Shown here piece by piece: positions 21,624-30,904 of a stretch of 64,000 nucleotides of DNA (positions are counted from its first letter, which is position 1; each line of letters starts with the position of its first letter). The notes beneath the pieces were generated by a model. It was not told the origin of the DNA. It ran no database searches and saw only the letters and a program-made list of their open reading frames with translations. Source of the stretch: Photorhabdus laumondii subsp. laumondii (GTDB lineage Bacteria; Pseudomonadota; Gammaproteobacteria; Enterobacterales; Enterobacteriaceae); contig NZ_CP024901.1 in assembly GCF_003343245.1 (NCBI RefSeq), positions 3,286,001-3,350,000 on the forward strand. The letters are read 5' to 3'. A program made the position numbers and the translations under genes.

Positions 21624-22141
21624 TATGTTAGCACAGATATATTATATGACGGGAAAATGGCTGATGAGTATCAGCAACTAATCAGAAAGGCAGATATCGA
21701 GTCACAGAACAAATACCTGAATCAAACTGTTCCCCCTGATCACAATAGCTATCCAAAGCTAGCAGGTACAAGAACAGACATATTCCAAGTAATGCTAAGA
21801 TTGCAATGGTTTTTTTTATGTCCAATTCTATTTCCTTCAAGTTCGGTCAGAACGCAATACGTTAAGAATAAAGTTGGGAAATGATATTTTACAGCAATGA
21901 AACAAGAAAAATATTCATCCTGTGCTTTCATTGTGAAAAAATCGAACCAGCAACAGTATGCATGCTAACAATGTAATCAGAACGCATTTAAACAAACACT
22001 AACCATGTGGATTCTATTCACTATAACAAAAAAATCAATTGTCACATTCAGTTACAATTTAAATCGTTATGTCAAGGCTTTGTCATCTTTAGAAAAAGTT
22101 GTGTATACTTCCTTCCACTTTCAACCAGAACAAAATTGTTA
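21624..22141. other. Intergenic region upstream of the AraC-type gene
   Basis: No gene is recognised in this 518-bp stretch. A 90-codon frame at 21615-21884 starts inside the ERIC end, lacks a ribosome binding site and resembles nothing known. The promoter of the following regulator should lie at about 22020-22130. Confidence 0.5.
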
Positions 22142-22525
22142 ATGCCACAGGATAATCACTTAGCACTTGTATGTGCTCTCAGCAAATGGATTGAGAATCA
22201 CCTTGGCCGGGTAATCCACCTGGAAGAACTGGCAACTTACTCCGGTTACTCGCTTTGGCACATGCAGAAAATATTCAAGGAAGTCACCGGAATTTCTCTT
22301 GGTAAATATATCCGCCAACGACGCCTGGCTGGCGCTGTTCATCTTTTAAGAAACAGCGCGTTGCCTATTTTTGATATCGCCTTAGATTTCGGCTTTGGCT
22401 CTCAATCTCATTTCACTTATATGTTCCGCAAAGAGTATGGCATAACTCCCTATGATTTCCGGCAGAATCCAGAGATTGAGCTCGAAGTTAAATTACCGCT
22501 GCATTTCACTACTCACTGTTCATGA
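22142..22525 (+). CDS. AraC/XylS-family transcriptional regulator, MarA/SoxS-like
   Basis: This 127-residue protein consists only of the double helix-turn-helix DNA-binding domain. HLEELATYSGYSLWHMQKIFK is the first HTH. IFDIALDFGFGSQSHFTYMFRKEYGITPYDFR is the second with the family signature. Size and layout match the stand-alone activators MarA, SoxS, RamA and PqrA, which induce multidrug resistance and redox genes; they have no ligand domain and are controlled at the level of synthesis. The ATG at 22142 is chosen because the longer frame from 22007 has no homology. Which paralogue it is cannot be fixed. Confidence 0.85.
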   Translation: MPQDNHLALVCALSKWIENHLGRVIHLEELATYSGYSLWHMQKIFKEVTGISLGKYIRQRRLAGAVHLLRNSALPIFDIALDFGFGSQSHFTYMFRKEYGITPYDFRQNPEIELEVKLPLHFTTHCS

Positions 22526-22811
22526 CACGATAACCTAGAGAACAACATTGAAACGGGCAATTACCCAACCAATGCAACTGTGCTTTCCGGCGAAAGACAA
22601 AGAGCTTCAACCTTTGTGTTCTGACCTTTTATTTGATGCCAGACATCATACTTCCCTTAACAAGGCTCTCTGGGTTTCATGATTAGATGGACAGAGAGCT
22701 CTGTCGAATTTTTTAACGGCACTTGGTTTCCGTTAACATGAATTTGAAAAACGGACAACCCTGATGTCAGTACCTTTGATATTTCATCCCTGATATCCAT
22801 AGGGTATATTC
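22526..22811. other. Intergenic region with a possible terminator and an ERIC end fragment
   Basis: GCTCTCTG (22665-22672) and CAGAGAGC (22692-22699) form an 8-bp dyad followed by TTTTTT at 22709-22714, a candidate terminator for the AraC-type gene. GATATCCATAGGGTATA at about 22791-22807 looks like the isolated right end of an ERIC. Confidence 0.45.
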
Positions 22812-23306
22812 TTATTCTTGTTCTTTGTCATACTGAATTAAGTAAATCAATACCAGAATGATAGTGATAAAAAAACGGAAAGCACTAGACACACCATCCC
22901 ATTGTTTGGACATCCACATCCCAAACCATTCTCCACCAATTGACATAAATGCCACTTGCCAAGTCAAGAATCCCAAGGTCAAACCAACTATCGCAATAGA
23001 TTTCTTTTTATTAAAGACAGCAGCATTAGATTTTAAATTTACCAGTAAATGAATACCGCCAATCCAACATAACACTGCCGTTAAAGTTTCTAAAGAAATA
23101 ATGACAATATAACCAATGTGGTGTAGCAACGGTGAATGAATTGCACGATAGGTAATAGTTGTATCTGGGAAAATAGTATCCATCATTAATACATGCTGTA
23201 CAAATGCGAAATTAGTCGCATAGTCTGTAATATTGCCAAAAGCCGCTAATGTCGCAAACAAAGCTATTGCAAAAATCATCAAAGTCTTAGATAAGCGAAT
23301 AATCAT
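22812..23306 (-). CDS. DUF2165 family small integral membrane protein
   Basis: This 164-residue protein has four predicted transmembrane helices (about 7-27, 63-87, 105-125 and 138-158). Its pattern matches the DUF2165 family: an N-terminal ALFATLAAFGNITDYATNF and a central segment with an ALET-like region. The function of the family is unknown. The gene stands alone, flanked by an ERIC fragment downstream and a full ERIC upstream. Confidence 0.75.
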   Translation of the reverse strand: MIIRLSKTLMIFAIALFATLAAFGNITDYATNFAFVQHVLMMDTIFPDTTITYRAIHSPLLHHIGYIVIISLETLTAVLCWIGGIHLLVNLKSNAAVFNKKKSIAIVGLTLGFLTWQVAFMSIGGEWFGMWMSKQWDGVSSAFRFFITIILVLIYLIQYDKEQE

Positions 23307-23361
23307 TTGTCAAGTCCTCAAAGAATGGGTTAAACACCAAAAAGATCATAAACAACACAAA

Positions 23362-23489
23362 CTATACCCTATGGATTTCAAGATGGATCGCGGCGGCAAG
23401 GGAGCGAATCCCCGGGAGCATGGATAACGATGTGACCGGGGTGAACGAGTGCAGCCAACAAAGAGGCAACTTGAAAGATAACGGGTATA
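23362..23489 (-). repeat. ERIC element, inverted orientation
   Basis: A complete copy in the opposite orientation begins about 55 bp upstream of the DUF2165 gene start. It shows TATACCCTATGG at the left and AACGGGTATA at the right. Confidence 0.92.
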
Positions 23490-23644
23490 TCATATAATTT
23501 AACAATCATCACCTTATTTATACATATTTATCTTAAAATTACGTTTTAAATATTCTCATATAATATCTGACTGATATTTTTCTGTTCATACCATCACTAG
23601 ATCAGTTATTATCTGCTCCATTTTTATTTACCTGACCATTATTT

Positions 23645-24073
23645 ATGGACGATTCTCCAGTTAGTGCAATGAAAAGCTATTTCAGTCAAAAATTGAGTAG
23701 AAAAGATTATATTATTAGTTTTATTAAAATAGCGGTTATTTTCGGAATATTAATCTTTCTCTCTGGTTACCTAGCAGAAAATAATTATGCCGCCCATATG
23801 CAATATGAGTTATCAGTGTGGCTGTACATGATCTCTATTGGTTTATGGGCAATGTGCTCCTTCGCTACGATTTACTATTTAATCATGAAAACAGCTTACA
23901 GATTTAATGACGTGGGGTTATATGGCTGGTTAATCTCTATTTTTATCTATCTGTGCAGCGTCTTACCAAACTATTTTTCCGAAAAAATAATAATGTATTC
24001 ACCTCTTATTAGCCTAATTGGGATTATTCTTGCATTTATTCTGCCTGGAGGAAAAAATCATAATAAAGAGTAA
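23645..24073 (+). CDS. DUF805 family inner-membrane protein
   Basis: This 142-residue protein has four predicted transmembrane helices and the DUF805 hallmark of a short charged segment RFNDVGLYGWLI (usually RxHDxGxSGWW). The N-terminus SYFSQKLSRKDYI resembles the typical start of the family. The function is unknown; relatives include YhaH and YhaI of E. coli. No obvious ribosome binding site precedes the ATG, so the start is uncertain. The gene lies between two inverted ERIC copies. Confidence 0.72.
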   Translation: MDDSPVSAMKSYFSQKLSRKDYIISFIKIAVIFGILIFLSGYLAENNYAAHMQYELSVWLYMISIGLWAMCSFATIYYLIMKTAYRFNDVGLYGWLISIFIYLCSVLPNYFSEKIIMYSPLISLIGIILAFILPGGKNHNKE

Positions 24074-24129
24074 TATTCTCGCCATATTGCAAAAATTTCA
24101 TTCAATCTGACTATTACTTAAACTAGTAA

Positions 24130-24255
24130 TATACCTTATGGATTTCAAGATGAATCGCGACGACAAGGGAGCGAATCCCCGGGAGCATGGATAACGTTGT
24201 GACCGGGTGAGAGAATGCAGCCAACAAAGAGGCAACTTGAAAGATGACGGGTATA
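24130..24255 (-). repeat. ERIC element, inverted orientation
   Basis: A near-complete copy has small deviations (GACCGGGTGAGAGAATG in the centre). It lies downstream of the convergent DUF805 and amiD genes. Confidence 0.9.
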
Positions 24256-24335
24256 GGCTAATGAGAAAAACCATGCCATATAAAGTCACTCCAATAAAGT
24301 TCTTTCTATGGCACGATCTCATAAGATACTAAAAA

Positions 24336-25157
24336 CTATTTTTTATATTTCTCAACCAAAGCCAGAGCTATTGATTCAGTTTGTGCATCAGGGTTACCGC
24401 TGATGTCATCTGGTCTGAAATGCATCTGGAATGCACTGATGGTCTTACGGGTATCTTCATCAAGTACACCCGTTTGTGGAATGGTGTAGCCATATTTAGC
24501 CAATGTCTTCTGAATTAACTCAACAGAAGCCTTATCATGCCATTTTCTGCCAGCCATATATTTTTCAACGGTTGCATCTTCAGGCCATGCACCGATACCT
24601 TGCTCAGCCAAATTCTTCCAAGGGAAAAGTTTGCCTGGATCATACTTTCTCAAAGGTGCAATATCACTGTGACCAACGACATTAATAGGTTCAATGCCAT
24701 AACGTTGAATAATATCTTTCGCCAAACGCGTTAATAGATCGATCTGCTGCTCATTAAACGGATACCACTCTTTCTCAAGTAGCATTTCCGTAAATCCTTT
24801 ATTAACAATTTCAATGCCAATCGAAGTGTCATTCAAGTCTTTCCGACCATTCCATCCACTAACACCAGCATGCCATGCCCTCTTCTCTTCAGGAACCAGT
24901 TGTAGAATAACAGGCTTTCCTCTCACATAATTCGGTAACGATGGGATTAAATAATGAGCACTAACACCGCCCTGAGTGAGTATACGTAAAGAATCTTTAT
25001 CATCGACAGCGGTATAGTGGAACACCAAAAACCTTACTCTGTCATTTTGACCTTGTGAAGGAAAAGAGCTATCAACTTTATAAGCACCCCGATCTTCCAG
25101 ACTGGAACACCCCGCCAATAGCATAAATAAGCCAACCAATATGATCTTCTTCATCAT
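24336..25157 (-). CDS. amiD: N-acetylmuramoyl-L-alanine amidase AmiD, lipoprotein
   Basis: This 273-residue outer-membrane lipoprotein cleaves the amide between MurNAc and the stem peptide, including in anhydro-muropeptides. It has an N-terminal signal with the lipobox LLAGCSS and an amidase_2 domain with zinc ligands in FLVFHYTAVDD and NVVGHSDIAPLRKYDPG. IGIEIVN is present, and a C-terminal peptidoglycan-binding helical domain begins about residue 200. The start is at the MMKK pair near 25157; the longer upstream frame is not supported. AmiD contributes to recycling and turnover rather than cell separation. Confidence 0.9.
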   Translation of the reverse strand: MMKKIILVGLFMLLAGCSSLEDRGAYKVDSSFPSQGQNDRVRFLVFHYTAVDDKDSLRILTQGGVSAHYLIPSLPNYVRGKPVILQLVPEEKRAWHAGVSGWNGRKDLNDTSIGIEIVNKGFTEMLLEKEWYPFNEQQIDLLTRLAKDIIQRYGIEPINVVGHSDIAPLRKYDPGKLFPWKNLAEQGIGAWPEDATVEKYMAGRKWHDKASVELIQKTLAKYGYTIPQTGVLDEDTRKTISAFQMHFRPDDISGNPDAQTESIALALVEKYKK

Positions 25158-25312
25158 TTCCCTGTCCCACCTATTAATTGAATAGCAATATAATAACACA
25201 AAGAAATCAAATGAATACAAAATAAAATTTATGTTTTACATGATTTTTTTATAAAATTATCGGTTTTGTTCTTGACATAAAGCACAAATGAAGATGCCTT
25301 ATTCCCATAATT

Positions 25313-25440
25313 TATACCCGTTATCCTTCAAGTTGCCTCTTTGTTGGCTGCACTCGCTCACCCCCGGTCACATAGTTCTCTATGCTCCCGGTGATTCACT
25401 CCCTTGCCGTCGCGATGCAGCTTGAAATCTATAGGGTATG
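25313..25440 (+). repeat. ERIC element between amiD and the alanine symporter gene
   Basis: A complete copy with the right end GGGTATG begins about 155 bp upstream of amiD and ends 18 bp beyond the stop of the sodium:alanine symporter gene. Confidence 0.9.
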
Positions 25441-25457
25441 TACTTTGTTCTAGCATT

Positions 25458-26930
25458 TCACTTGTGGCCAGCCACTTGGTTCGATTTGGCAAGACTTGCC
25501 GTTTCTTCCCAAATACCAACTTCGACCTTTTTCTGAATTTCAGGATACTGATTAATATCAAATGTCGGTAACTTACCGACACGTCTCTGTTGGTTGTAAT
25601 CTTTTGCGAGTTTAAATGCGACGCCAGAAAGCAACAAGATAGCGGTCAGATTGGTAATTGCCATCAATGCCATAGACAAATCAGCCATTTTCCAAACTAA
25701 AGGCAATTCAGCCAACGCACCAAACATCACCATACCCAACGCCGCCAGACGTAAGATCATCAAGCCCGCGGTATGATTACGTTCAAGGAATACAATATTG
25801 CTTTCAGCATAAGCATAATTCGCAATGATTGATGTGAATGCGAAAAAGAAGATAGCCAGTGCAATAAATTCAGATCCCCAATCACCAACAGCGGAAGACA
25901 ATGCCCGCTGAGTCAATTCTATTCCACTTATTCCTGAAATATTGCCATCAAGTACACCCGATGACAGGATGATAACAGCAGTCGCGCTACAGATAACCAG
26001 CGTATCCATAAAAACACCTAGCATTTGCACATAACCCTGAGATGCTGGATGAGGAGGATATGGAGAAGCAGAAGCAGCAGCATTGGGCGCTGACCCCATC
26101 CCGGCTTCATTTGAAAACAACCCGCGTTGAACACCTTGTGTCATCGCCTGTGCAACACCATAACCAACGGTCCCTGAAACGGCTTCCTGCAAACCGAATG
26201 CGCTTTTGAAAATCAATGCAAACACTTCCGGCATTCGTTCAAAGTTATGCCCGACGACCCAGAACGCCAAGATCAGATAAGCTATCGCCATAAAAGGGAC
26301 AACTAATTCTGCAACCCGAGCAATAGAGCGCAAGCCACCAAAAATAATGAATCCGCTAAGAATCACCAAACCAATGCCGACATACAAAGGATCGAAATCA
26401 AATGCGAAAGCAGCAGCCTGAACAATAGAATTTGCCTGAACAGCATTAAATACCAGACCAAAAGCAATAATAAGAAATATGGAGAACATCACGCCCATCC
26501 AGCGTACTCCAAGCCCCTTTTCCATATAGTAGGCCGGACCACCGCGGTAATTCCCCTTATCGTCTTTTGTCTTGTACAGCTGGGCAAGTGTACTCTCAAT
26601 AAAAGAGGTTGCCATTCCAATCAGAGCAACCACCCACATCCAAAAAATGGCACCAGGCCCACCCGCCGTTAAGGCGATTGCCACACCAGTAAGGTTGCCG
26701 GTACCAACCCGTGCAGCTAAACTGGTACACAGAGCCTGGAATGATGAAATACCTGCACTGTCAGATTTTTTACTGTTTTTCAATACTGAAAACATGTGCC
26801 CAAAATGGCGAATCTGTATAAAACCCGTGCGTATAGTGAAGTAAATACCCGCCCCAAGAAGAAGATAAATCAACACGGAGCCCCAAAGGATACTGTTAAA
26901 AAAGCTAATTAGTTCCGTCAAGTTAGTCAA
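25458..26930 (-). CDS. Sodium:alanine symporter family protein (AGCS)
   Basis: This 490-residue transporter of the alanine/glycine:cation symporter family has 10-11 helices. Diagnostic stretches include SSFQALCTSLAARVGTGNLT near residue 63, GPGAIFWMWVVALIGMATSF and SNEAGMGSAPNAAASA. It imports small neutral amino acids with Na+. The length fits AlsT/YaaJ (about 476-490). It stands alone with a long untranslated upstream region. The substrate (Ala, Gly or Gln) is not decided by sequence reading. Confidence 0.9.
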   Translation of the reverse strand: MTNLTELISFFNSILWGSVLIYLLLGAGIYFTIRTGFIQIRHFGHMFSVLKNSKKSDSAGISSFQALCTSLAARVGTGNLTGVAIALTAGGPGAIFWMWVVALIGMATSFIESTLAQLYKTKDDKGNYRGGPAYYMEKGLGVRWMGVMFSIFLIIAFGLVFNAVQANSIVQAAAFAFDFDPLYVGIGLVILSGFIIFGGLRSIARVAELVVPFMAIAYLILAFWVVGHNFERMPEVFALIFKSAFGLQEAVSGTVGYGVAQAMTQGVQRGLFSNEAGMGSAPNAAASASPYPPHPASQGYVQMLGVFMDTLVICSATAVIILSSGVLDGNISGISGIELTQRALSSAVGDWGSEFIALAIFFFAFTSIIANYAYAESNIVFLERNHTAGLMILRLAALGMVMFGALAELPLVWKMADLSMALMAITNLTAILLLSGVAFKLAKDYNQQRRVGKLPTFDINQYPEIQKKVEVGIWEETASLAKSNQVAGHK

Positions 26931-27473
26931 GATATTTTTCCCCTTAAATTAGTAAACCCAATCTGACCATAAAATCGTATCCGGCAGAATTCATTGCGTT
27001 TAATATGCCTTTATAATTAACAAGTAACGCAATGCTGTATTAAGAAACACAGAGATACTGGTCAGAAAAACGCTATAAATGTAACACAAGTTTGAAATTA
27101 ATGTGTAATGTTTACTGACCTTTTTACATTATCCATCAGATTAAATGAATGTTTGGTGTACTGTTTTTGACTGATAGTTAATAGATATGTCATTCAATCG
27201 ACTATTGCCCGCCAGTCACTTCATACACTTTTAGCTATGCCTCCTATCAGTGATTCACAACAAGCAGTGATTCACAACAAGCTACATATATGAAACCCGT
27301 TACTTTAGCCCCCACACAAGTAAAAGAAGTTCTACCAATGAGCCGATTGTTAATTAAATCAACAACCCATTAATATCAAGAAAAAAATTCAAAAATAAGA
27401 TATTGTGATTAATTTTGTGAGCAGATTATCAGCTTTAACAAAAAAATCCTCATTAATTTAGAAAATTTCGCAT

Positions 27474-27489
27474 AGTGACATTTATCACA
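27474..27489. promoter_or_regulatory. CRP-like palindrome without an obvious target
   Basis: AGTGACATTTATCACA matches the CRP consensus with one mismatch. It is about 540 bp upstream of the alanine symporter start and more than 1 kb from any gene on the right, so its target could be an unrecognised transcript. Confidence 0.4.
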
Positions 27490-27772
27490 TAAGACTTTAG
27501 AAATCAAAAAGATAAAAAACTCACTTATCGGATCACAATGAAATACCAACACATATGCTCAATGTAGGAAATATCATCCCAATAAATAACATAATATGCA
27601 AAAAACTAATAAACATCTCAACCTATATCTGACATTTATCTGTAGACTTCCTCAATCACAAGAGCAAATGATATTTCCCCTCAACTATTTGTGTTAAGTT
27701 ATCATTAACATTAAAAAGTTTTTAACGACTGTTACCTACTTCTTTAATTAATTATAACGAATACATTTTTGC

Positions 27773-28030
27773 CTATTTATCTATTCTCTGAATATATTCA
27801 AATATATATCTAACCGTTCCCATTATTCTATTCTCTATAAGATGATTGTCTAATATTTCCACAAGCGGATTAAAATGAAATAACAATAAAGCCGAGATAA
27901 TAAGATCCTTTTTTATAAAAGTTCGAGCAGTACTTTGATTACCTGCCAGATAGACCAAACTTTTAACAACATTTGTAGAAAATTTGCTGAATGAGCAACT
28001 GAGTTCTAAGCAAAATCGGGTACACTGCAA
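27773..28030 (-). CDS. Hypothetical 85-residue ORF
   Basis: The frame encodes a protein with a plausible amino acid composition (FSKFSTNVVKSLVYLAGNQS near the start and a hydrophobic middle). I do not recognise it and see no strong ribosome binding site. It could be a small gene, a remnant or chance. Its base composition is like the surrounding AT-rich DNA. Confidence 0.2.
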   Translation of the reverse strand: MQCTRFCLELSCSFSKFSTNVVKSLVYLAGNQSTARTFIKKDLIISALLLFHFNPLVEILDNHLIENRIMGTVRYIFEYIQRIDK

Positions 28031-28182
28031 ACCAAAATCATTACAATAATATTACCACTTTAAATTTCCCTAAGACCGGATACGACGAGCACAGATGTCT
28101 TAGATAAATCAAAAAACGCAAGACTTAACTTTGACAATTTACCGTGATGGTCAGCTAAAGACAGTTTAACTCAAATCACACC

Positions 28183-28308
28183 TATACCCTCTGGATTTCA
28201 AAATGGATCGCGACGGCAAGGGAGGAATCCCCGGTCACATAGCAAACTATGTGACCGGGGTGAGTGAGTGCAGCCAACAAAGAGGCAACTTGAAAGATAA
28301 CGGGTATA
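28183..28308 (-). repeat. ERIC variant with a perfect central hairpin
   Basis: The ends are typical, but the centre differs from the other copies. CCCCGGTCACATAG (28229-28242) and its exact complement (28247-28260) form a 14-bp perfect stem with a four-base loop. This replaces the usual CCCCGGGAGCATAGATAACG segment. Confidence 0.88.
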
Positions 28309-28639
28309 TATCAGTTACATGATTAATCGCCATCGCATTAGACGATAAAAACAACAGGCTTAACCCAACTACACATAATTAAAACCAACTTTTACTTTAC
28401 ATTACATTAACACTATGTTTTAATTTCATTAAAATATTATTTCATGTAAAAACAATATTGTAAAAAATATGAAAAAACTTCTCTCATATGCAACATAAAA
28501 CTGGATCTTTTATTATCTACTGCTAATATTTTCATTTGTTATCTTTTACAAAAAAAATATGTTTATGAAGTTAATATTGTATAAATATCTCACTTTTATT
28601 CTAAATGCATAATTTAAACAATATACGTTGAGGTTATGA
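28309..28639. other. AT-rich intergenic region
   Basis: Nothing recognisable was found between the ERIC variant and the small integrase-like ORF apart from promoter-like AT-rich sequence. Confidence 0.5.
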
Positions 28640-28825
28640 ATGATGTTAAGAAGAAAAAGGAAGAATCCCACTGATAACAATTTACCTATAAGAGTCTATC
28701 GTGGGAGATCTAAATATGAATATCACCCTCCATCAGGAGGTTCAATATCCATTTGTTGTTTAAGTTCACCATTATCTGTCGTTTGGGAGGAATATGAAAA
28801 AATTCTTAATAAGGAAAAACAATAA
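28640..28825 (+). pseudogene. Possible N-terminal fragment of a tyrosine recombinase (integrase)
   Basis: The 61-residue frame has a basic start (MLRRKRKNPTDNNLPIRVYR) followed by SKYEYHPP and a stretch ending in VWEEYEKILN. This recalls the arm-type DNA-binding N-terminus of phage integrases, where LPxRVYxxxxxY-P and xVWxxYEx patterns are usual. Full integrases have more than 300 residues, so if the assignment is right only the first domain is left. A GAGG-like site precedes the ATG and a terminator follows. An intact small protein of unknown function is the alternative. Confidence 0.4.
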
Positions 28826-28884
28826 CTAAATAATAACATTTCAAATATTATACAGTAAGTACTTTATTTACAGTTATAAAACCA

Positions 28885-28915
28885 GCGGGAGAACAAACTC
28901 CCGTTAGCGTTTTTA
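28885..28915 (+). terminator. Rho-independent terminator
   Basis: CGGGAG pairs with CTCCCG around the loop AACAAA, followed by TTAGCG and TTTTT. It lies 60 bp after the stop of the 61-residue ORF, which suggests that this ORF is or was transcribed. Confidence 0.7.
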
Positions 28916-28981
28916 TCTAAATACACCAACAATAAAGATTTTTACACGACATTAAATTAACTATCCAGTTTTAACTTCTCA

Positions 28982-29108
28982 TATACCCTATAGATTTCAA
29001 GATGGATCGCGACGGCAAGGGAACGAATCCCCGGGAGCATAGATAACGATGTGACCGGGGTGAGTGAGTGCAGCCAACAAAGAGGCAACTTGAAAGATAA
29101 AGGGTATA
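28982..29108 (-). repeat. ERIC element, inverted orientation
   Basis: A complete 127-bp copy marks the left edge of the pteridine cluster region, about 220 bp downstream of the LysR gene stop. Confidence 0.92.
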
Positions 29109-29240
29109 CCTACTTATCGTTTATCAAACCAAGCTGATCATCAAATTCCTTCTCAAGATAGGAATCTTAAGTCCCCTACTTTGGTTGGCATGAAAACGCT
29201 CATCGGATTATTGGAAAAGAATAGCCAAATATTTGTCAAA

Positions 29241-29278
29241 AATTCGCAATTCTCTACAAATTTAGAAGATTGCGAATT
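29241..29278 (-). terminator. Hairpin downstream of the LysR gene
   Basis: AATTCGCAAT (29241-29250) and ATTGCGAATT (29269-29278) form a perfect 10-bp dyad with an 18-base spacer. On the minus strand it is followed by TTTGAC, so it could end lysR transcription, although the T-run is short. Confidence 0.4.
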
Positions 29279-29327
29279 GCACTTTTAAGTCCTAGCAGAG
29301 TTTTAAAGCCCTTTTCCCCTACCAGGA

Positions 29328-30221
29328 TCAATAAACATTGTGGTACAAATTTCCAACCCGTTCTTTGAACCGTACAAGTTCTTCTGTTAACGGGGAGTCA
29401 AGCCTAAGCATATACGTCACCAGTTTAGGAATACCACCAGCAAATGGTCTTATAGCAACGTCGCCATGCCGAGCCAAATTGATCTGTGACTCTCCCGCCA
29501 CACCAATCCCATACCCGGCAGCCACTAAAGTTAACAAGAGATCAAAACTGGCAACCTTTTCGGAGATACATGGAACTAACTTTGCATTTTGGAATATAGA
29601 CAGAACTTGTCTCAGAAATCCCTCGTGAGTTTCCTGACCACAGACAATCAGTGAATAGCGCAAAAATTCATTCAGCGGTAATTCTTTATATGCCAAAAGC
29701 GGATGCCTGGCGGGAATAACCGCCACCAATGAATCATACCAAGCCGGTATTGCAATGATGCCATCTCGCACTATCGTAGATTGAGCGAATCCCACATCAA
29801 AAAGGTTATCACGTAATCCATTCATATGTTGAGCTAAAGGTACCTCGTGTAAACGAATATCCGTCTCCGGCTCGTCCTCACGACATTTTGCTAACAGCTC
29901 AGCTAATTTGGATGGTGTAACGCCATCAGATAACGCAATACGAAGTTGACTATGGAATCCGGCCGCAACCGCTTTCACACTATCACGAGCCTGGCCGAGT
30001 ACTGAAAAGATGCGAGGAGTTTGCTCCAGTAAAATTTCCCCTGCACGTGTGAGCCGGGTATTCCTTGTAGTACGTACGAATAACATCGTACCAAGATCGT
30101 CTTCCAATTTTTTGATTATTCTTGATAACGGTGATTGTTCTATATGCAGGCGTTCCGCAGCTCTAGCAAAATGTAATTCTTCTGCTACTACTACAAAACA
30201 CCGTAAATGTCGTAACTTCAT
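29328..30221 (-). CDS. LysR-family transcriptional regulator of the pteridine cluster
   Basis: This 297-residue LysR-type regulator has a winged helix at the N-terminus (MKLRHLRCFVVVAEELHFAR, then AAERLHIEQSPLSRIIKKLE) and a periplasmic-binding-protein-like effector domain from about residue 90. It is divergent from the folE-like operon across a 683-bp gap, the usual arrangement of a LysR regulator and its target. The known pepteridine locus of P. luminescens also has eight genes, as I recall, and counting this one the number agrees. Effector and direction of control (activator or repressor) are unknown. Confidence 0.88.
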   Translation of the reverse strand: MKLRHLRCFVVVAEELHFARAAERLHIEQSPLSRIIKKLEDDLGTMLFVRTTRNTRLTRAGEILLEQTPRIFSVLGQARDSVKAVAAGFHSQLRIALSDGVTPSKLAELLAKCREDEPETDIRLHEVPLAQHMNGLRDNLFDVGFAQSTIVRDGIIAIPAWYDSLVAVIPARHPLLAYKELPLNEFLRYSLIVCGQETHEGFLRQVLSIFQNAKLVPCISEKVASFDLLLTLVAAGYGIGVAGESQINLARHGDVAIRPFAGGIPKLVTYMLRLDSPLTEELVRFKERVGNLYHNVY

Positions 30222-30904
30222 ATATATGTAACCTCAATCTTTCACTAAACAGACTTATGCCTATTCTTTCTAAACGCTTCTTTAATTTGAATTTGTTCTT
30301 TCAGATCATCTAAATACGTTCAGCTTTAGTTGGTATTGTCCCGTAGGTTAGATCAGGGGTGACATCTCCCATATTATAAATGCCGAATTACATAAAAACC
30401 TCCTTTGAGTAAACATGAAATAACCGATCACCAGGCAAGATCTGCCTAGTTTTAGAAGAAAATAGCATTTGATGATCTTAAAATAGTTAGCTATCTAGAT
30501 ACCCCAAATTCATTAATTTATTTAATCAATATTTATCAAACTGTACGTCAATACATTTACAATAACAATAAATAAAGCTCACTCTTTCCTTAACTATAAC
30601 TATTCCCTAGAAAGCTAATTATTAAATATTTATATAAAAAACCGAAAAAACGGCCAAACAGATCCGACTGAATGCATGATTTCACCAATAACTAAGTGGT
30701 GGGACCAGAAAACAAGGATACCAATATCAGCTTACCTGATTAAGACCTAAAAGGTCTTAAATATGACTGCAAAGGACATGATACCCACCATTATTTTATT
30801 TAGGATTCAGATAGTAAGAAGTTAAATACCGATCCGTTAAATGGAAATATGCGTTTCTCCAAACGGATCATAATGAACCATCTAGTTACAATAACGAGGT
30901 GCCT
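30222..30904. promoter_or_regulatory. Divergent control region, lysR / pteridine operon
   Basis: This 683-bp gap holds two dyads. TAAGACCT and AGGTCTTA with a 3-base centre (30741-30759) look like a LysR-type operator. GATCCGTT and AACGGATC (30831-30838 and 30862-30869) with a 23-base spacer lie close to the first gene and may form a leader hairpin. No ORF of note is present. Confidence 0.5.

Larger units (their letters stand above)
26931..28182. other. Gene-poor region upstream of the alanine symporter
   Basis: These 1.25 kb have no firmly supported gene. A CRP-like site (AGTGA-N6-TCACA) lies at 27474-27489 with no obvious target nearby. One minus-strand frame of 85 codons (27773-28030) is listed separately at low confidence. 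Confidence 0.5.

Noticed and set aside
21615..21884. 90-codon plus-strand frame after an ERIC
   Set aside because: It starts inside the ERIC end, has no ribosome binding site and no recognisable family pattern.
15150..29108. Short open frames that cross ERIC copies (for example near 16933, 17896, 19795, 23233)
   Set aside because: The translated peptides are the same repeat read in different frames, not proteins.
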